64,000 bases of DNA, from the NCBI RefSeq assembly GCF_014204945.1, contig NZ_JACHMN010000002.1, positions 496,001 through 560,000 of the forward strand. Direction: 5' to 3'. Of the stretch, positions 37,007 through 45,741 are shown piece by piece. Under the pieces are notes generated by a model. It was not told the origin of the DNA, made no database searches, and saw only the letters and a list, made by a program, of their open reading frames with translations. Each line of letters starts with the position of its first letter. The first letter of the stretch is position 1. Position numbers and translations under genes: made by a program. This stretch comes from Allocatelliglobosispora scoriae. GTDB lineage: Bacteria; Actinomycetota; Actinomycetes; Mycobacteriales; Micromonosporaceae.

Positions 37007-38049
37007 GATCGCTTCCGCCACTCGGCGGCGAGCAGCCAGATCAGGTAGAGCCCGCCGATCGCGCCGGTGGCGATGCCGACGGGGAACGGGGTCGGTGCGA
37101 AGGCCCGCTGGGCGGCGAAATCGCTCGCGACGAGTAGCAGCCCGCCCAGCACGGCGGCCGGGAGCAGGCCGGGCCCGGACGACCGGGTCAGCCGGGTCGC
37201 GATCTGCGGCGCGGCGAGCGCGACGAAGCCGATCGGCCCGGCCGCGGCGGTCGCGACGGCGGTGAGCGCGAGGCTGACCGCGATGACACCCACCCGGGTA
37301 CGCTCCACGTCCACTCCCAGCCCGCGGGCGGTGTCGTCGCCCATCTCCAGCATCGCCAGGCGCCGGCCCAGCAGCAGCGCGCAGGGCAGCAGGACCGCCA
37401 CCGCGATGCCGACCGCGCGGACGTGGTCCCAGTCCCGGCCGTTGAGGCTGCCGATGAGCCAGCGCTGGGCGTTCTCGGCCTCGCGGAAGGTGGTCCTGGT
37501 GAGCAGGTAGGAGTTGACGGCCTGCAGGGCGGCGCTGATGCCGACGCCGACGAGGACGAAGCGGTAGCCCTGTACGCCGCGGCGGTAGGCCAGGGCGTAG
37601 AGCAGTGCGGCGGTGGCGGCGGCGCCGATGAGGGAGCCGATCGACGTCTGGGTCGCCGAGCCGCCGACGACGAGGATGACGACCATCGCACCGGTGGCGG
37701 AGCCGCTGGTCAGGCCGATCAGGTCGGGGCTGGCGAGCGGGTTGCCGGCGAGCCGCTGGAACATCGCCCCGCTGGTCCCGAGCGCGGCGCCGATGAGCAG
37801 GCCGGTCAGGAGGCGGGGCAGGCGCAGTTCGAGGACGATGAAGTCGGTCCCGGGGCGGCCCCGGCCGAGCAGGCTGTCGACCACGTCTGCGAGCGGGACG
37901 GGGAAGTCGCCGGTGGTGAGCGTCGCCGCGGCGAGGGTGATCGTCGCTGCGATGAGGACGATCAGCACGGCGAGGGAGCGCGGGTCGACGCGCATCGAGA
38001 CGCGCTCGTGCGGGGAGCGCAGCACCCGGCCGCGCAGGACCGTCGTCAT
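37003..38049 (-). CDS. FecCD-family siderophore ABC permease
   Basis: A 348-residue membrane protein of the BtuC/FecCD family, with about ten helices. LRLPRLLTGLLIGAALGTSG and MFQRLAGNPLASPDLIG are the family signature, and GPIGFVALAAPQIATRL is the coupling-helix region. It overlaps both neighbours by four bases (ATGA), so the three subunits are translationally coupled. With the other permease it forms the heterodimeric channel for a ferric siderophore. Confidence 0.93.
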   Translation of the reverse strand: MTTVLRGRVLRSPHERVSMRVDPRSLAVLIVLIAATITLAAATLTTGDFPVPLADVVDSLLGRGRPGTDFIVLELRLPRLLTGLLIGAALGTSGAMFQRLAGNPLASPDLIGLTSGSATGAMVVILVVGGSATQTSIGSLIGAAATAALLYALAYRRGVQGYRFVLVGVGISAALQAVNSYLLTRTTFREAENAQRWLIGSLNGRDWDHVRAVGIAVAVLLPCALLLGRRLAMLEMGDDTARGLGVDVERTRVGVIAVSLALTAVATAAAGPIGFVALAAPQIATRLTRSSGPGLLPAAVLGGLLLVASDFAAQRAFAPTPFPVGIATGAIGGLYLIWLLAAEWRKRS

Positions 38050-39089
38050 AGCTGGGCCAGCCGACGGCGGCGGGCGAGCAGGATGAAGATCGGGGCCCCG
38101 ATCGCGACCACGACGATGCCGACCTCCAGCTCGGCGGGGCGGGCGACGACCCGGCCGGCGATGTCGGCGCCGAGCAGCAGGATCGGGGCGAGCACCATCG
38201 AGTAGGGCAGCACCCAGCGCTGGTCGGGGCCGACGAGCATGCGTACGCCGTGCGGCACGATCAGGCCGATGAAGGTGATCGGTCCGGCTCCCGCCGTGGC
38301 GGCACCGCAGAGCAGCGTCACGGCGAGCGCCCCGAGCGCCCGGGTCCGGCCGATGTGGACACCGAGCGCCCGGCCCGCCTCGTCGCCGAGGGCCATCGCG
38401 TTGAGCGGTTGGGCCAGCGACAGCGCTACGAGGACGCCGACGACGACGAAGGGCGCGAGCTGGACCACGACCTCCATCGGCCGCCCGTTGAGCGAGCCGA
38501 CCACCCAGAACCGGTAGGCGTTGAAGGCCGCCGGATGCAGCAGCGTGATCGCGTAGACGAGCGATCCGAGCGCCGCCCCGATCGCCGTCCCGGCCAGCAC
38601 CAGCCGTTCCGGACTCGCCCGGCCCCGCCCCGCCGTACCGAGGAGGTAGACGAGCACCGACACCGCGGCGGCACCGGCGAGGGCGAACCACACGTATCCG
38701 GCGGCCGTGACGACGCCGAGGTAGGCGATGGCGACGACGATCGCCGCCGAGGCGCCGAGCTCGACGCCGAGGAGCCCCGGATCGGCGAGCGGGTTGCGGG
38801 TGAGCCCCTGCATCAGCGCCCCGGCGAGCCCCAGCGCGACGCCGGCTTCGAGGCCGAGCAGCGTACGCGGGACCCGCAGCTCGCGGATGATCGTCGAGTC
38901 GATCGACGAGTCGGGGTGCCACAGGACCCGCCAGACCGAGGTGAAGCCGAGCTCGCGGGCGCCGACCCAGATGCTGAGCAGCGCGATCAGGACCAGCAGG
39001 CCGAGCCCGACGAGCAGCCCCAGCGCACGCAGCGTCCGGCCGCGGCCGAGCCGGAGCGGCGCGGACAGGCCGACGCTTGAGCCCACCAC
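38046..39089 (-). CDS. FecCD-family siderophore ABC permease
   Basis: A 347-residue membrane protein, first gene of the importer operon. LRVPRTLLGLEAGVALGLAGALMQ, NPLADPGLLGVELGAS and GPITFIGLIVPHGVRM are FecCD signatures. The GTG at 39089, or the next GTG at 39086, follows GGGGAGG. Expression should be iron repressed through the iron box at 39111-39129, which it shares with the divergent exporter genes. Confidence 0.93.
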   Translation of the reverse strand: MVGSSVGLSAPLRLGRGRTLRALGLLVGLGLLVLIALLSIWVGARELGFTSVWRVLWHPDSSIDSTIIRELRVPRTLLGLEAGVALGLAGALMQGLTRNPLADPGLLGVELGASAAIVVAIAYLGVVTAAGYVWFALAGAAAVSVLVYLLGTAGRGRASPERLVLAGTAIGAALGSLVYAITLLHPAAFNAYRFWVVGSLNGRPMEVVVQLAPFVVVGVLVALSLAQPLNAMALGDEAGRALGVHIGRTRALGALAVTLLCGAATAGAGPITFIGLIVPHGVRMLVGPDQRWVLPYSMVLAPILLLGADIAGRVVARPAELEVGIVVVAIGAPIFILLARRRRLAQL

Positions 39090-39110
39090 GCCTCCCCTAC
39101 GTCGATTCGA

Positions 39111-39129
39111 CTAGGTAAGGCTAACCTAA
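39111..39129. promoter_or_regulatory. near-consensus iron box in a divergent promoter
   Basis: CTAGGTAAGGCTAACCTAA matches the IdeR/DmdR consensus TTAGGTTAGGCTAACCTAA at 17 of 19 positions. It lies between the importer operon (minus) and the ABC exporter pair (plus), so both are probably repressed by iron. Confidence 0.85.
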
Positions 39130-39147
39130 TGTAGGCTCGGCGCAACC

Positions 39148-40803
39148 ATGGACCGACCCCCCGATCCGGAGGTGCACGACGTGCGCACCGTGCTGCGTGA
39201 CGCGATCACCGGCCAGCGCCGCCACGTGGCGCTCTCCACCCTCTTCGTCACCGGCCACCAGGCCGGCGAGGCGATGGTGCCGTTCATCATCGGCGTCGTC
39301 ATCGACCGGGCGGTCGCGGGCAGCGCCGCCGACCTCGTCACCTGGCTCGCCGTGCTGGCCGTCGTCTACATCGGACTGAGCTTCAGCTACCGCTTCGGCG
39401 AGCGCAGCAGCGAGCGGGCCGCCACCCAGGCCGCGCACGGCGTGCGGATCCGAATCACCGAGCGGGTCCTCGACCATCGGGGCGGTGCCGAGGCCGGACG
39501 GCTGCCGGGTGCCCTGGTCAGCATCGCGACCTCCGACGCCTCCCGGGTCGGGGTGGTCAACATCGCGCTGCCCTACTCGATCGCCGCCGTCGCCGCCGTG
39601 CTCATCGCGGGCGGGCTGCTGCTGTCGATCTCGCTGCCGCTGGGGCTGCTCGTGCTGCTGGGGACGCCGCCGATGCTGGTACTGGCCCATCTGCTGTCCA
39701 AACCACTGGAGCGGCGCAGCGAGACCGAGCAGGATCGGGCGGCACACGCCTCCGGGATCGCGGCGGACCTGCTCACCGGCGTACGGGTGCTCAAGGGGCT
39801 GGGCGCCGCGGGGGCTGCGGTGGGGCGCTATCGGCGTACCAGTCGGGAGGCCCTGGGTGCGACGGTGCGCGCGGCGCGGGCGGAGGCCGCCTACGACGGC
39901 ATGGCGCTGGCCTTGAACGGGATCTTCCTCGCCGTGATCGTGCTGGTCGGCGGGCGGCTCGCGGCCGACGGGCAGATCACCGTCGGGCAGCTCATCTCGG
40001 CGGCGGGGCTGGCGCAGTTCCTGATCGGGCCGCTGAGCACCTTCGGCTGGGTCTTCGCCGACATGGCCCAGGCCCGCGCCTCGGCCGCCCGGATCACCGA
40101 GGTCCTCACCGCCGCACCGGCCGTGACCGGCGGCGAGACCACGCTGCCCGACCCTGTGCGCGGGCAGGTCACGCTGCACGGGCGCACCGTCGCGCCGGGC
40201 GAGCTGATCGGGATCGTCGCCGACCCGGCCGAGGCGTCGGCACTCGTCGCGCGGCTCGGCCGCGAGGCCGAACCGGACGGGCTGCTCGCGCTCGACGGCG
40301 TCTCGCTCGCCGACGTCGCGCCAGGCGATCTGCGGGGCGCGCTCCTGGTCGCGACCCACGACGCCGACCTGTTCGAGGAGTCGGTCCGAGCCAACATCTC
40401 CGCCGACGCCGACCTCGGTGTGGTGCTCGGCGCGACGACCGCCGACGAGGTGGTGCGGAGCCTGCCGGACGGGCTCGACACCGTGCTCGACGAGCGTGGC
40501 AGATCCCTCTCCGGCGGCCAGCGGCAGCGCGTCGCGCTCGCCCGCGCGCTCGCCGCCGACCCGCCCGTGCTCGTGCTGCACGACCCGACCACCGCCGTCG
40601 ACGCGGTCACCGAGGCACGCATCGCCGACGGCATCCGTCGGCTGCGGCAGGGCCGCACCACGATCCTGATCACGACGAGCCCCGCGCTGCTCGCGGTCAC
40701 CGACCGGGTGATCGTCCTCCGCGACGGCGCGGTCGCCGCCGACCGGCGGCACGCCGACCTCATCGGCGACGACGAGCTCTACCGATCGGCGGTCCTCGCA
40801 TGA
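39148..40803 (+). CDS. ABC exporter half-transporter with erased Walker A
   Basis: A 551-residue type IV ABC exporter subunit with a six-helix membrane domain (1 to about 320) and a nucleotide-binding domain. The region that should hold GxxGxGKS/T reads GIVADPAEASA (about 355-365), with no Lys or glycine loop. Walker B is VLHDPT (476-481) instead of LLDEPT. The signature LSGGQ (454-458) is intact. It can therefore only supply the signature to a composite site with its partner. A GTG at 39181 with GGAGG eight bases upstream is a likely alternative start. The iron box suggests siderophore export or uptake. Confidence 0.88.
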   Translation: MDRPPDPEVHDVRTVLRDAITGQRRHVALSTLFVTGHQAGEAMVPFIIGVVIDRAVAGSAADLVTWLAVLAVVYIGLSFSYRFGERSSERAATQAAHGVRIRITERVLDHRGGAEAGRLPGALVSIATSDASRVGVVNIALPYSIAAVAAVLIAGGLLLSISLPLGLLVLLGTPPMLVLAHLLSKPLERRSETEQDRAAHASGIAADLLTGVRVLKGLGAAGAAVGRYRRTSREALGATVRAARAEAAYDGMALALNGIFLAVIVLVGGRLAADGQITVGQLISAAGLAQFLIGPLSTFGWVFADMAQARASAARITEVLTAAPAVTGGETTLPDPVRGQVTLHGRTVAPGELIGIVADPAEASALVARLGREAEPDGLLALDGVSLADVAPGDLRGALLVATHDADLFEESVRANISADADLGVVLGATTADEVVRSLPDGLDTVLDERGRSLSGGQRQRVALARALAADPPVLVLHDPTTAVDAVTEARIADGIRRLRQGRTTILITTSPALLAVTDRVIVLRDGAVAADRRHADLIGDDELYRSAVLA

Positions 40804-42503
40804 GGCAGACCCTCCCCGTCGCGAGCGGGCGGCGCACCGCCGCCGTGCTGCGCGAGCTGCTGCGGCCCCGGCGAGGCCTCGCGGTCGGCGCGTTCGCGCT
40901 GCTCATCGCCGGGACGACCGCCGGGCTGCTCGCTCCCCCGCTGATCGGCCACATCGTGGACGTGGTCGTCGACCGGCGCGGCGCCGACGCGATCACGGTG
41001 CCGTTCCTACTGCTCATCGCGGTGGCCCTCGCCGAGGCGGCGCTCGCCGCCGGTGGCGTGGCGCAGCTCGCGAAGCTCGGCGAAAGCACCCTGGCGGACC
41101 TGCGCGAACGCTTCGTCTCCCGAGCGCTGCGGCTGCCGCTGGAGCAGCTCGAACGGGCCGGCACCGGCGACGTCACCTCGCGGGTCACCAACGACGTCAC
41201 CGTCATCGCCGAGGCCGCCCGCAGCGCCGTGCCCAATCTGGCCCGCGCGCTGCTCACGATCGGCCTCACCATGCTCGGCATGGCCGCGCTGGACTGGCGG
41301 TTCCTCCTCGCGGCGCTCGTCGCCGTCCCGGTGCAGCTGCACACCGTGCGGTGGTATTCACGCCGGGCCGTGCCGCTCTACGCCGCGCAGCGGATCGCCG
41401 TCGCCGAGCAGCAGCACGACATGCTCGGCACCGTCGGCGGCGCCGCCACCGTGCGGGCCTTCCGGCTCACCGGCGACCACCTGCACCGGGTCGAGCGGCG
41501 CTCGCTGCGCGCGGTCGACCTGCTCATGCAGGGCATCCGGCTGCAGACCCGGTTCTACAGCCGTCTGCACGTGGGCGAATACCTCGGGCTCGCGGCGGTC
41601 CTGGTCACCGGTTTCCTGCTGGTCCGCGCGGATCAGATCAGCGTGGGTACGGCCACCGCCGCCGCCCTGTTCTTCCTGAGCCTGTTCGGCCCGATCAACA
41701 CCGCACTGGCCCTCATCGACGACGCCCAGGCCGCCGGTGCGGGCCTCACCCGCCTCGTCGGCGTCGCCGACCTGCCCGAGATCCCGGCCCCCCGGACCGC
41801 ATCCGCCCCTGCCGACGCGTCGATCACCGCCACGGACCTCTGGTACGAATACGTCCCCGGCCGCACCGTCCTGCGCGGGGTCGGCGTCGAGGTCCGGCCC
41901 GGCGAGCGGGTGGCTCTCGTCGGCGCCAGCGGTGCCGGGAAGACGACGCTGGCGAAGCTGATCGCCGGGGTGCACCGGCCGACCAGCGGCACGGTCACCC
42001 TCGGCGGCGGATCGGCCGTGCTCATCACCCAGGAGGTGCACGTGTTCGCCGGGACGCTCGGCGACGACCTGCGGCTGGCCCGGCCGGACGCGACCGACGC
42101 CGAGCTGCTCGCGGCACTGGAGACGGTGTCATGGGAGGAGCTGCCCGACGGGCTCGACACCGAGGTCGGCGAGGGCGGCCACAGTCTCACGGTCGCGCAG
42201 GCGCAGCAGCTGGCGTTCGCCCGGCTGGTGCTCGCCGATCCGCGGATCGTGGTGCTCGACGAGGCGACGGCGGAGGCCGGGAGCGCCGGGGCGCGGGTGC
42301 TGGAGCGGGTCGCCGAGGCGGCGCTGGCGGGGCGGACGGCACTGATCGTCGCGCACCGGCTCACCCAGGCCGCGGCGGCCGACCGGATCGTGGTTCTGGA
42401 GGACGGGCAGGTCGTCGAGGTCGGCACCCACGCCGAGCTGATCCGCGGCGAGGGCCGCTACGCCGCCCTCTGGTCGGCCTGGTCCACCCAGCGCACCCCG
42501 TAA
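40800..42503 (+). CDS. ABC exporter half-transporter, catalytic partner
   Basis: A 567-residue partner that overlaps the preceding gene by four bases. It has a six-helix membrane domain and a nucleotide-binding domain. Walker A is GASGAGKT (375-382) and Walker B is VVLDEAT with Glu488. The signature is degenerate, LTVAQ (463-467). Its defects complement those of the upstream protein, so the heterodimer has exactly one complete ATP site. Similar asymmetric pairs include mycobacterial IrtAB and several siderophore exporters. Confidence 0.9.
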   Translation: MRQTLPVASGRRTAAVLRELLRPRRGLAVGAFALLIAGTTAGLLAPPLIGHIVDVVVDRRGADAITVPFLLLIAVALAEAALAAGGVAQLAKLGESTLADLRERFVSRALRLPLEQLERAGTGDVTSRVTNDVTVIAEAARSAVPNLARALLTIGLTMLGMAALDWRFLLAALVAVPVQLHTVRWYSRRAVPLYAAQRIAVAEQQHDMLGTVGGAATVRAFRLTGDHLHRVERRSLRAVDLLMQGIRLQTRFYSRLHVGEYLGLAAVLVTGFLLVRADQISVGTATAAALFFLSLFGPINTALALIDDAQAAGAGLTRLVGVADLPEIPAPRTASAPADASITATDLWYEYVPGRTVLRGVGVEVRPGERVALVGASGAGKTTLAKLIAGVHRPTSGTVTLGGGSAVLITQEVHVFAGTLGDDLRLARPDATDAELLAALETVSWEELPDGLDTEVGEGGHSLTVAQAQQLAFARLVLADPRIVVLDEATAEAGSAGARVLERVAEAALAGRTALIVAHRLTQAAAADRIVVLEDGQVVEVGTHAELIRGEGRYAALWSAWSTQRTP

Positions 42504-42567
42504 CTGCGCACGGCAACACGCCGTCGCAGATTTGCATTGCGCCGTTCAGTTCTGATGGGCTTCGGAC

Positions 42568-43038
42568 GTGGACATCAGCGACGTCATGGCGGTCATCGCA
42601 GCCCTCGACGCCGAGGGCGTGCGGCACTGGGTCGCCGGCGGCTGGGGCGTGGACGCCCTGGTGGGACGGCAGACCAGGCCGCATCGCGACCTCGACCTCG
42701 CCGTCGACGCCGCCGATGAGGCCACGGCGCTGCGAGCGCTGGCCCGGCTGGGGTATTCGATCGAGACCGACCAGCGCCCCGCGCGGGTCGAGGTGGCCGC
42801 CGCGGGTGCCCGGTGGGTCGATCTCCACCCGGTGCGTTTCAACGCCATAGGCTGGGGCCGACAGGCCGATCTATCAGGCGGAAGCTTCACCTATCCACCG
42901 GCCGCCTTCGATGCCGGAGTCCTCGCCGACCGCGCCGTCGGCTGCCTCTCGGCGAGCCAGCAGCTCTGCTTCCGGACCGGGTACGAATTGCGCGACGTCG
43001 ATCGTCACGATATCACGCTGCTCACAGCCTTGCTCTGA
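42568..43038 (+). CDS. lincosamide/aminoglycoside nucleotidyltransferase-like protein
   Basis: A 156-residue protein starting at a GTG. VAGGWGVDALVGRQTRPHRDLDLAV (residues about 22-46) is the signature of the LnuA/AadB-type nucleotidyltransferases: GGWGxDxLxGxxTRxHxDxD. Those enzymes transfer a nucleotide to a hydroxyl of lincosamides or aminoglycosides. WVDLHPVRF follows the third acidic position. It stands about 200 bases before the octose operon, same strand, so a self-resistance role is attractive, but the family is broad and activity is unproven. Confidence 0.8.
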   Translation: MDISDVMAVIAALDAEGVRHWVAGGWGVDALVGRQTRPHRDLDLAVDAADEATALRALARLGYSIETDQRPARVEVAAAGARWVDLHPVRFNAIGWGRQADLSGGSFTYPPAAFDAGVLADRAVGCLSASQQLCFRTGYELRDVDRHDITLLTALL

Positions 43039-43151
43039 TCGAGCGACAGACTGCATATAGCCGTCCGGTTATTGCAGCCTTCTCCTTAAATATTGCGTGA
43101 TTCGATCAACCCTGCAAAAGTGTTACCGGTTACGGCCGAGAGAGGCGCATG

Positions 43152-43170
43152 TGAACGTTTAACGCGTTCA
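43152..43170. promoter_or_regulatory. possible operator upstream of the octose operon
   Basis: TGAACG (43152-43157) and CGTTCA (43165-43170) form a dyad with a seven-base spacer in the 75 bases before the first operon gene. The 207-base gap at 43039-43244 is the only gap over 60 bases near the operon start and must hold its promoter. I cannot assign -35 and -10 boxes with confidence. Confidence 0.3.
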
Positions 43171-43244
43171 ATGCGTCGACTTTGCCCTGCTCGGCGCCGC
43201 CCGTGCGCCTGCTGGGCGATTCGAAGAGACCTGGGGGAGGTCCG

Positions 43245-43901
43245 ATGGTGTTCCTGGATTCCGCATCGAGCAGCGATTGCGCTCGATGGGTCGGCACCGG
43301 TATCGCACGCGGTGTGACCACCAACGCCACCATTCTTCGCCGAGCGGGAGAGCTCGCGGTCGGCGTCGCCGTCAAGAACATCCTGGCCCACGAGCCGGAT
43401 GAGCTCCACGTCCAAGTCATCTCCGAGGATGACGGCCAAGCCTTCGACCAGGCGGTCCAGCTCGCCGAGCTGGACTCGCGGATCCGCGTGAAGATCCCGT
43501 TCGTCACGTCGCAGGGGCGCTACCGGGCCGCCCTGATCCGGCGGGCGATCGCCGTCGGCATCCCCGTCAACGTCACCGCCTGCACCTCGCTGCCGCAGGC
43601 GTTCACCGCGCTGTCGCTGGGGCCGGCCTTCGTCAGCATCCTGTGGTGCCGGACCCGCGATGCCGGCGAGGACCCGGCACAGGCGGTGGCGGACATCGCC
43701 CGGCGGCGGGACCGCTTCAGCGGCGACACGCGCCTGGTCATCGGCAGCATCCGCGAGTGCGACGACGTCACGCTGGCGCTGCGGTCCCCCGCGGACATCG
43801 TCACCGTGCCGCCGCAGATCCTGGAGACCTGGATGCAGGCCCCCGGCAGCGTGGCGATGGCGAGCCAGTTCGCGCTCGACGCCGCGGAGCTGACGCTGTG
43901 A
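43245..43901 (+). CDS. transaldolase-family enzyme, LmbR-like (octulose-phosphate formation)
   Basis: A 218-residue TalC/fructose-6-phosphate-aldolase-type protein. FLDSASSSDCARWVGTG and GVTTNATIL match the family N-terminus, and Lys83 in VKIPFV is the Schiff-base lysine. GGGGGAGG lies just before the ATG. In lincomycin biosynthesis LmbR, of the same family, moves a three-carbon unit onto a pentose phosphate to make octulose 8-phosphate. The identical order of the next eight genes makes that role likely. It is the first gene of the operon and overlaps the aminotransferase by four bases. Confidence 0.88.
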   Translation: MVFLDSASSSDCARWVGTGIARGVTTNATILRRAGELAVGVAVKNILAHEPDELHVQVISEDDGQAFDQAVQLAELDSRIRVKIPFVTSQGRYRAALIRRAIAVGIPVNVTACTSLPQAFTALSLGPAFVSILWCRTRDAGEDPAQAVADIARRRDRFSGDTRLVIGSIRECDDVTLALRSPADIVTVPPQILETWMQAPGSVAMASQFALDAAELTL

Positions 43902-45052
43902 GCCGGCAGGTGCCGTTCGCCGCCCCGCTGATCGGCGCGGCGGAGATCGAGGCGGTCACGGCCGTGCTGCGCAGCGGCTGGATCGGCACCGGAGCGGTCA
44001 CCGCGGACACCGAGCAGCGGTTCGCCGACTACCTCGGCGCACCGCACGTGCTGCTGCTCAACTCCGGCACGGCCGCGCTGCACCTGGCGCTGCTCGCGCT
44101 GGGAATCGGCCCCGGCGACGAGGTCATCGTGCCGACGGTCACCTTCACCGCCACGGCGGCGACCGTGCTGCACGCCGGAGCCGTACCGGTCCTGGTCGAC
44201 GTGGAGCCGGACACCCTCCGCATCGATGTCGAGGCCGTCCGCCGCGCGCTCACCCCGCGGACCCGCGCGGTCGTCGCCGTCCACTTCGCCGGGCGGATGG
44301 CCGACGTGCGGGCGCTGCGGAGCCTCTGCGACGCGCACGGCCTGCGCCTGATCGAGGACTCGGCACACGCGCTGCCGGCGGAGCGGGACGGCACCGTGCC
44401 CGGCGGCATCGCCGACGCCGCCGCCTTCTCGTTCTTCGTCACCAAGCCGCTCACCAGCGCCGAGGGCGGCCTGCTGACGATGGCGGACGGGGACGCCGCC
44501 GCCCGCGCCCGCGTCCTGAGCGCCCACGGCATCGACCGCGACGCCTTCGCCCGGCACTCCTTCGGCCGGTCGCCGCATTACGACGTGGTCGCGCCCGGAC
44601 TGAAGTACAACATGCCCGACACCGCCTCCGCGCTGCTGCGCTGCCAGCTCGACCAGGCCGACGCGATGCGGGCCCGCCGCCGCGACATCGCCACGGCGTA
44701 CCTCGCCGCGCTGGCGGACCTGCCGGGACTGCGGCTCCCGCCGGTCGACACGCCGACCGACACGTCGTCCTGGTACCTGTTCGTGGTGCAGCTCGGCGAC
44801 GGCCTGGACCGCGACGCCGTCGCCGCCGAGCTGCACCGGCACGGGGTGGGGACGAGCGTGCACTTCCGCCCGCTGCACCAGTTCAGCTACTACCGCACCG
44901 AGGTCGCGTCGGCCGCCGGGGAGTTCCCCGTCGCCGACGACGCCTTCACCCGGGTGCTCTCGCTGCCCATCTTCCCCGGAATGTCCGATGAGGACATCGA
45001 GCACGTCGCGACCGCCGTCCGGGCGGTCCTCGAGCAGGCGGTCGGTCGATGA
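43898..45052 (+). CDS. DegT/DnrJ/EryC1-family sugar aminotransferase, LmbS-like
   Basis: A 384-residue PLP enzyme. NSGTAALHLALLALGIGPGDEVI and EDSAHA are family motifs, and Lys182 in FFVTKPLTSAEGG is the PLP lysine. It would place an amino group on a keto sugar; LmbS is thought to aminate C6 of the NDP-octose. It starts at a GTG inside the preceding stop and ends in an ATGA overlap with the next gene. The substrate is inferred from the cluster. Confidence 0.92.
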   Translation: MSRQVPFAAPLIGAAEIEAVTAVLRSGWIGTGAVTADTEQRFADYLGAPHVLLLNSGTAALHLALLALGIGPGDEVIVPTVTFTATAATVLHAGAVPVLVDVEPDTLRIDVEAVRRALTPRTRAVVAVHFAGRMADVRALRSLCDAHGLRLIEDSAHALPAERDGTVPGGIADAAAFSFFVTKPLTSAEGGLLTMADGDAAARARVLSAHGIDRDAFARHSFGRSPHYDVVAPGLKYNMPDTASALLRCQLDQADAMRARRRDIATAYLAALADLPGLRLPPVDTPTDTSSWYLFVVQLGDGLDRDAVAAELHRHGVGTSVHFRPLHQFSYYRTEVASAAGEFPVADDAFTRVLSLPIFPGMSDEDIEHVATAVRAVLEQAVGR

Positions 45053-45741
45053 CCCAGCTCGTGATCCCGTGCGGGGGCTACGGGACACGGATGTCCTCGG
45101 TCACCTCCACCCGGCAGAAGTGCCTGGTGGAGGTCGCGGGGCGGCCCTTTCTCGCGCACGTGCTCGACGTGGCCGTGCAGCCGCCCGTCGACCGGGTGCT
45201 GCTGCTGGCGGCGTACCGGGCCGACGAGGTCGACGACTTCGCCACGGCGTGGGCGGCGGCGCATCCGGGCATCCGCGTCGACGTGCTCGCCGAGGAGGTC
45301 GCCGCCGGGCCGGTGGCGGCGCTGCGGTCGGCCGCCGAGCAGCTCGACGAGGAGTTCCTGCTCGTCCTCGGGGACGTGCGTCCGCCCATCGGGCAGGACC
45401 TGTGGGCGGATCTCGCCGGTGTCGCCGACACCACGGGCGCCGCCGCGGTGATGATGACCGCGCCGGTCTCGGCCGGGCGCGACCCGGGCAACGTGATCCC
45501 GGACGGCCCCTGGGTCACCCGATACGACAAGGCGTCGGGCGGCCCGCTCGTGGACCGGGGCGTGCGGTTCCTGCGCCGGCGGGCCCTCGACGAGCAGGCG
45601 GGCGACGGCGACCAGCAGTTCTTCGGCGGCCTCTCCGCGCGGCGCATGCTCGCCCACCACCGAGTGGACCAGCAGATCATCGAGGTGGGTACGCCGGACC
45701 GCTGGCAACACGCCGTGCTGAACCTGGACGGTGGCGAGTGA
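45049..45741 (+). CDS. sugar-1-phosphate nucleotidyltransferase, LmbO/HddC-like
   Basis: A 230-residue nucleotidyltransferase. The glycine-rich loop GGYGTRM (normally GGxGTRL), then TRQKCLVEVAGRPFL with the catalytic-type Lys, and LVLGDV for the metal-binding Asp are visible. It should make an NDP-sugar; LmbO forms GDP-octose from octose 1-phosphate, and HddC is the heptose equivalent. The end (IIEVGTPDRWQ) is typical for the family. Overlaps both neighbours by four bases. Confidence 0.9.
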   Translation: MTQLVIPCGGYGTRMSSVTSTRQKCLVEVAGRPFLAHVLDVAVQPPVDRVLLLAAYRADEVDDFATAWAAAHPGIRVDVLAEEVAAGPVAALRSAAEQLDEEFLLVLGDVRPPIGQDLWADLAGVADTTGAAAVMMTAPVSAGRDPGNVIPDGPWVTRYDKASGGPLVDRGVRFLRRRALDEQAGDGDQQFFGGLSARRMLAHHRVDQQIIEVGTPDRWQHAVLNLDGGE

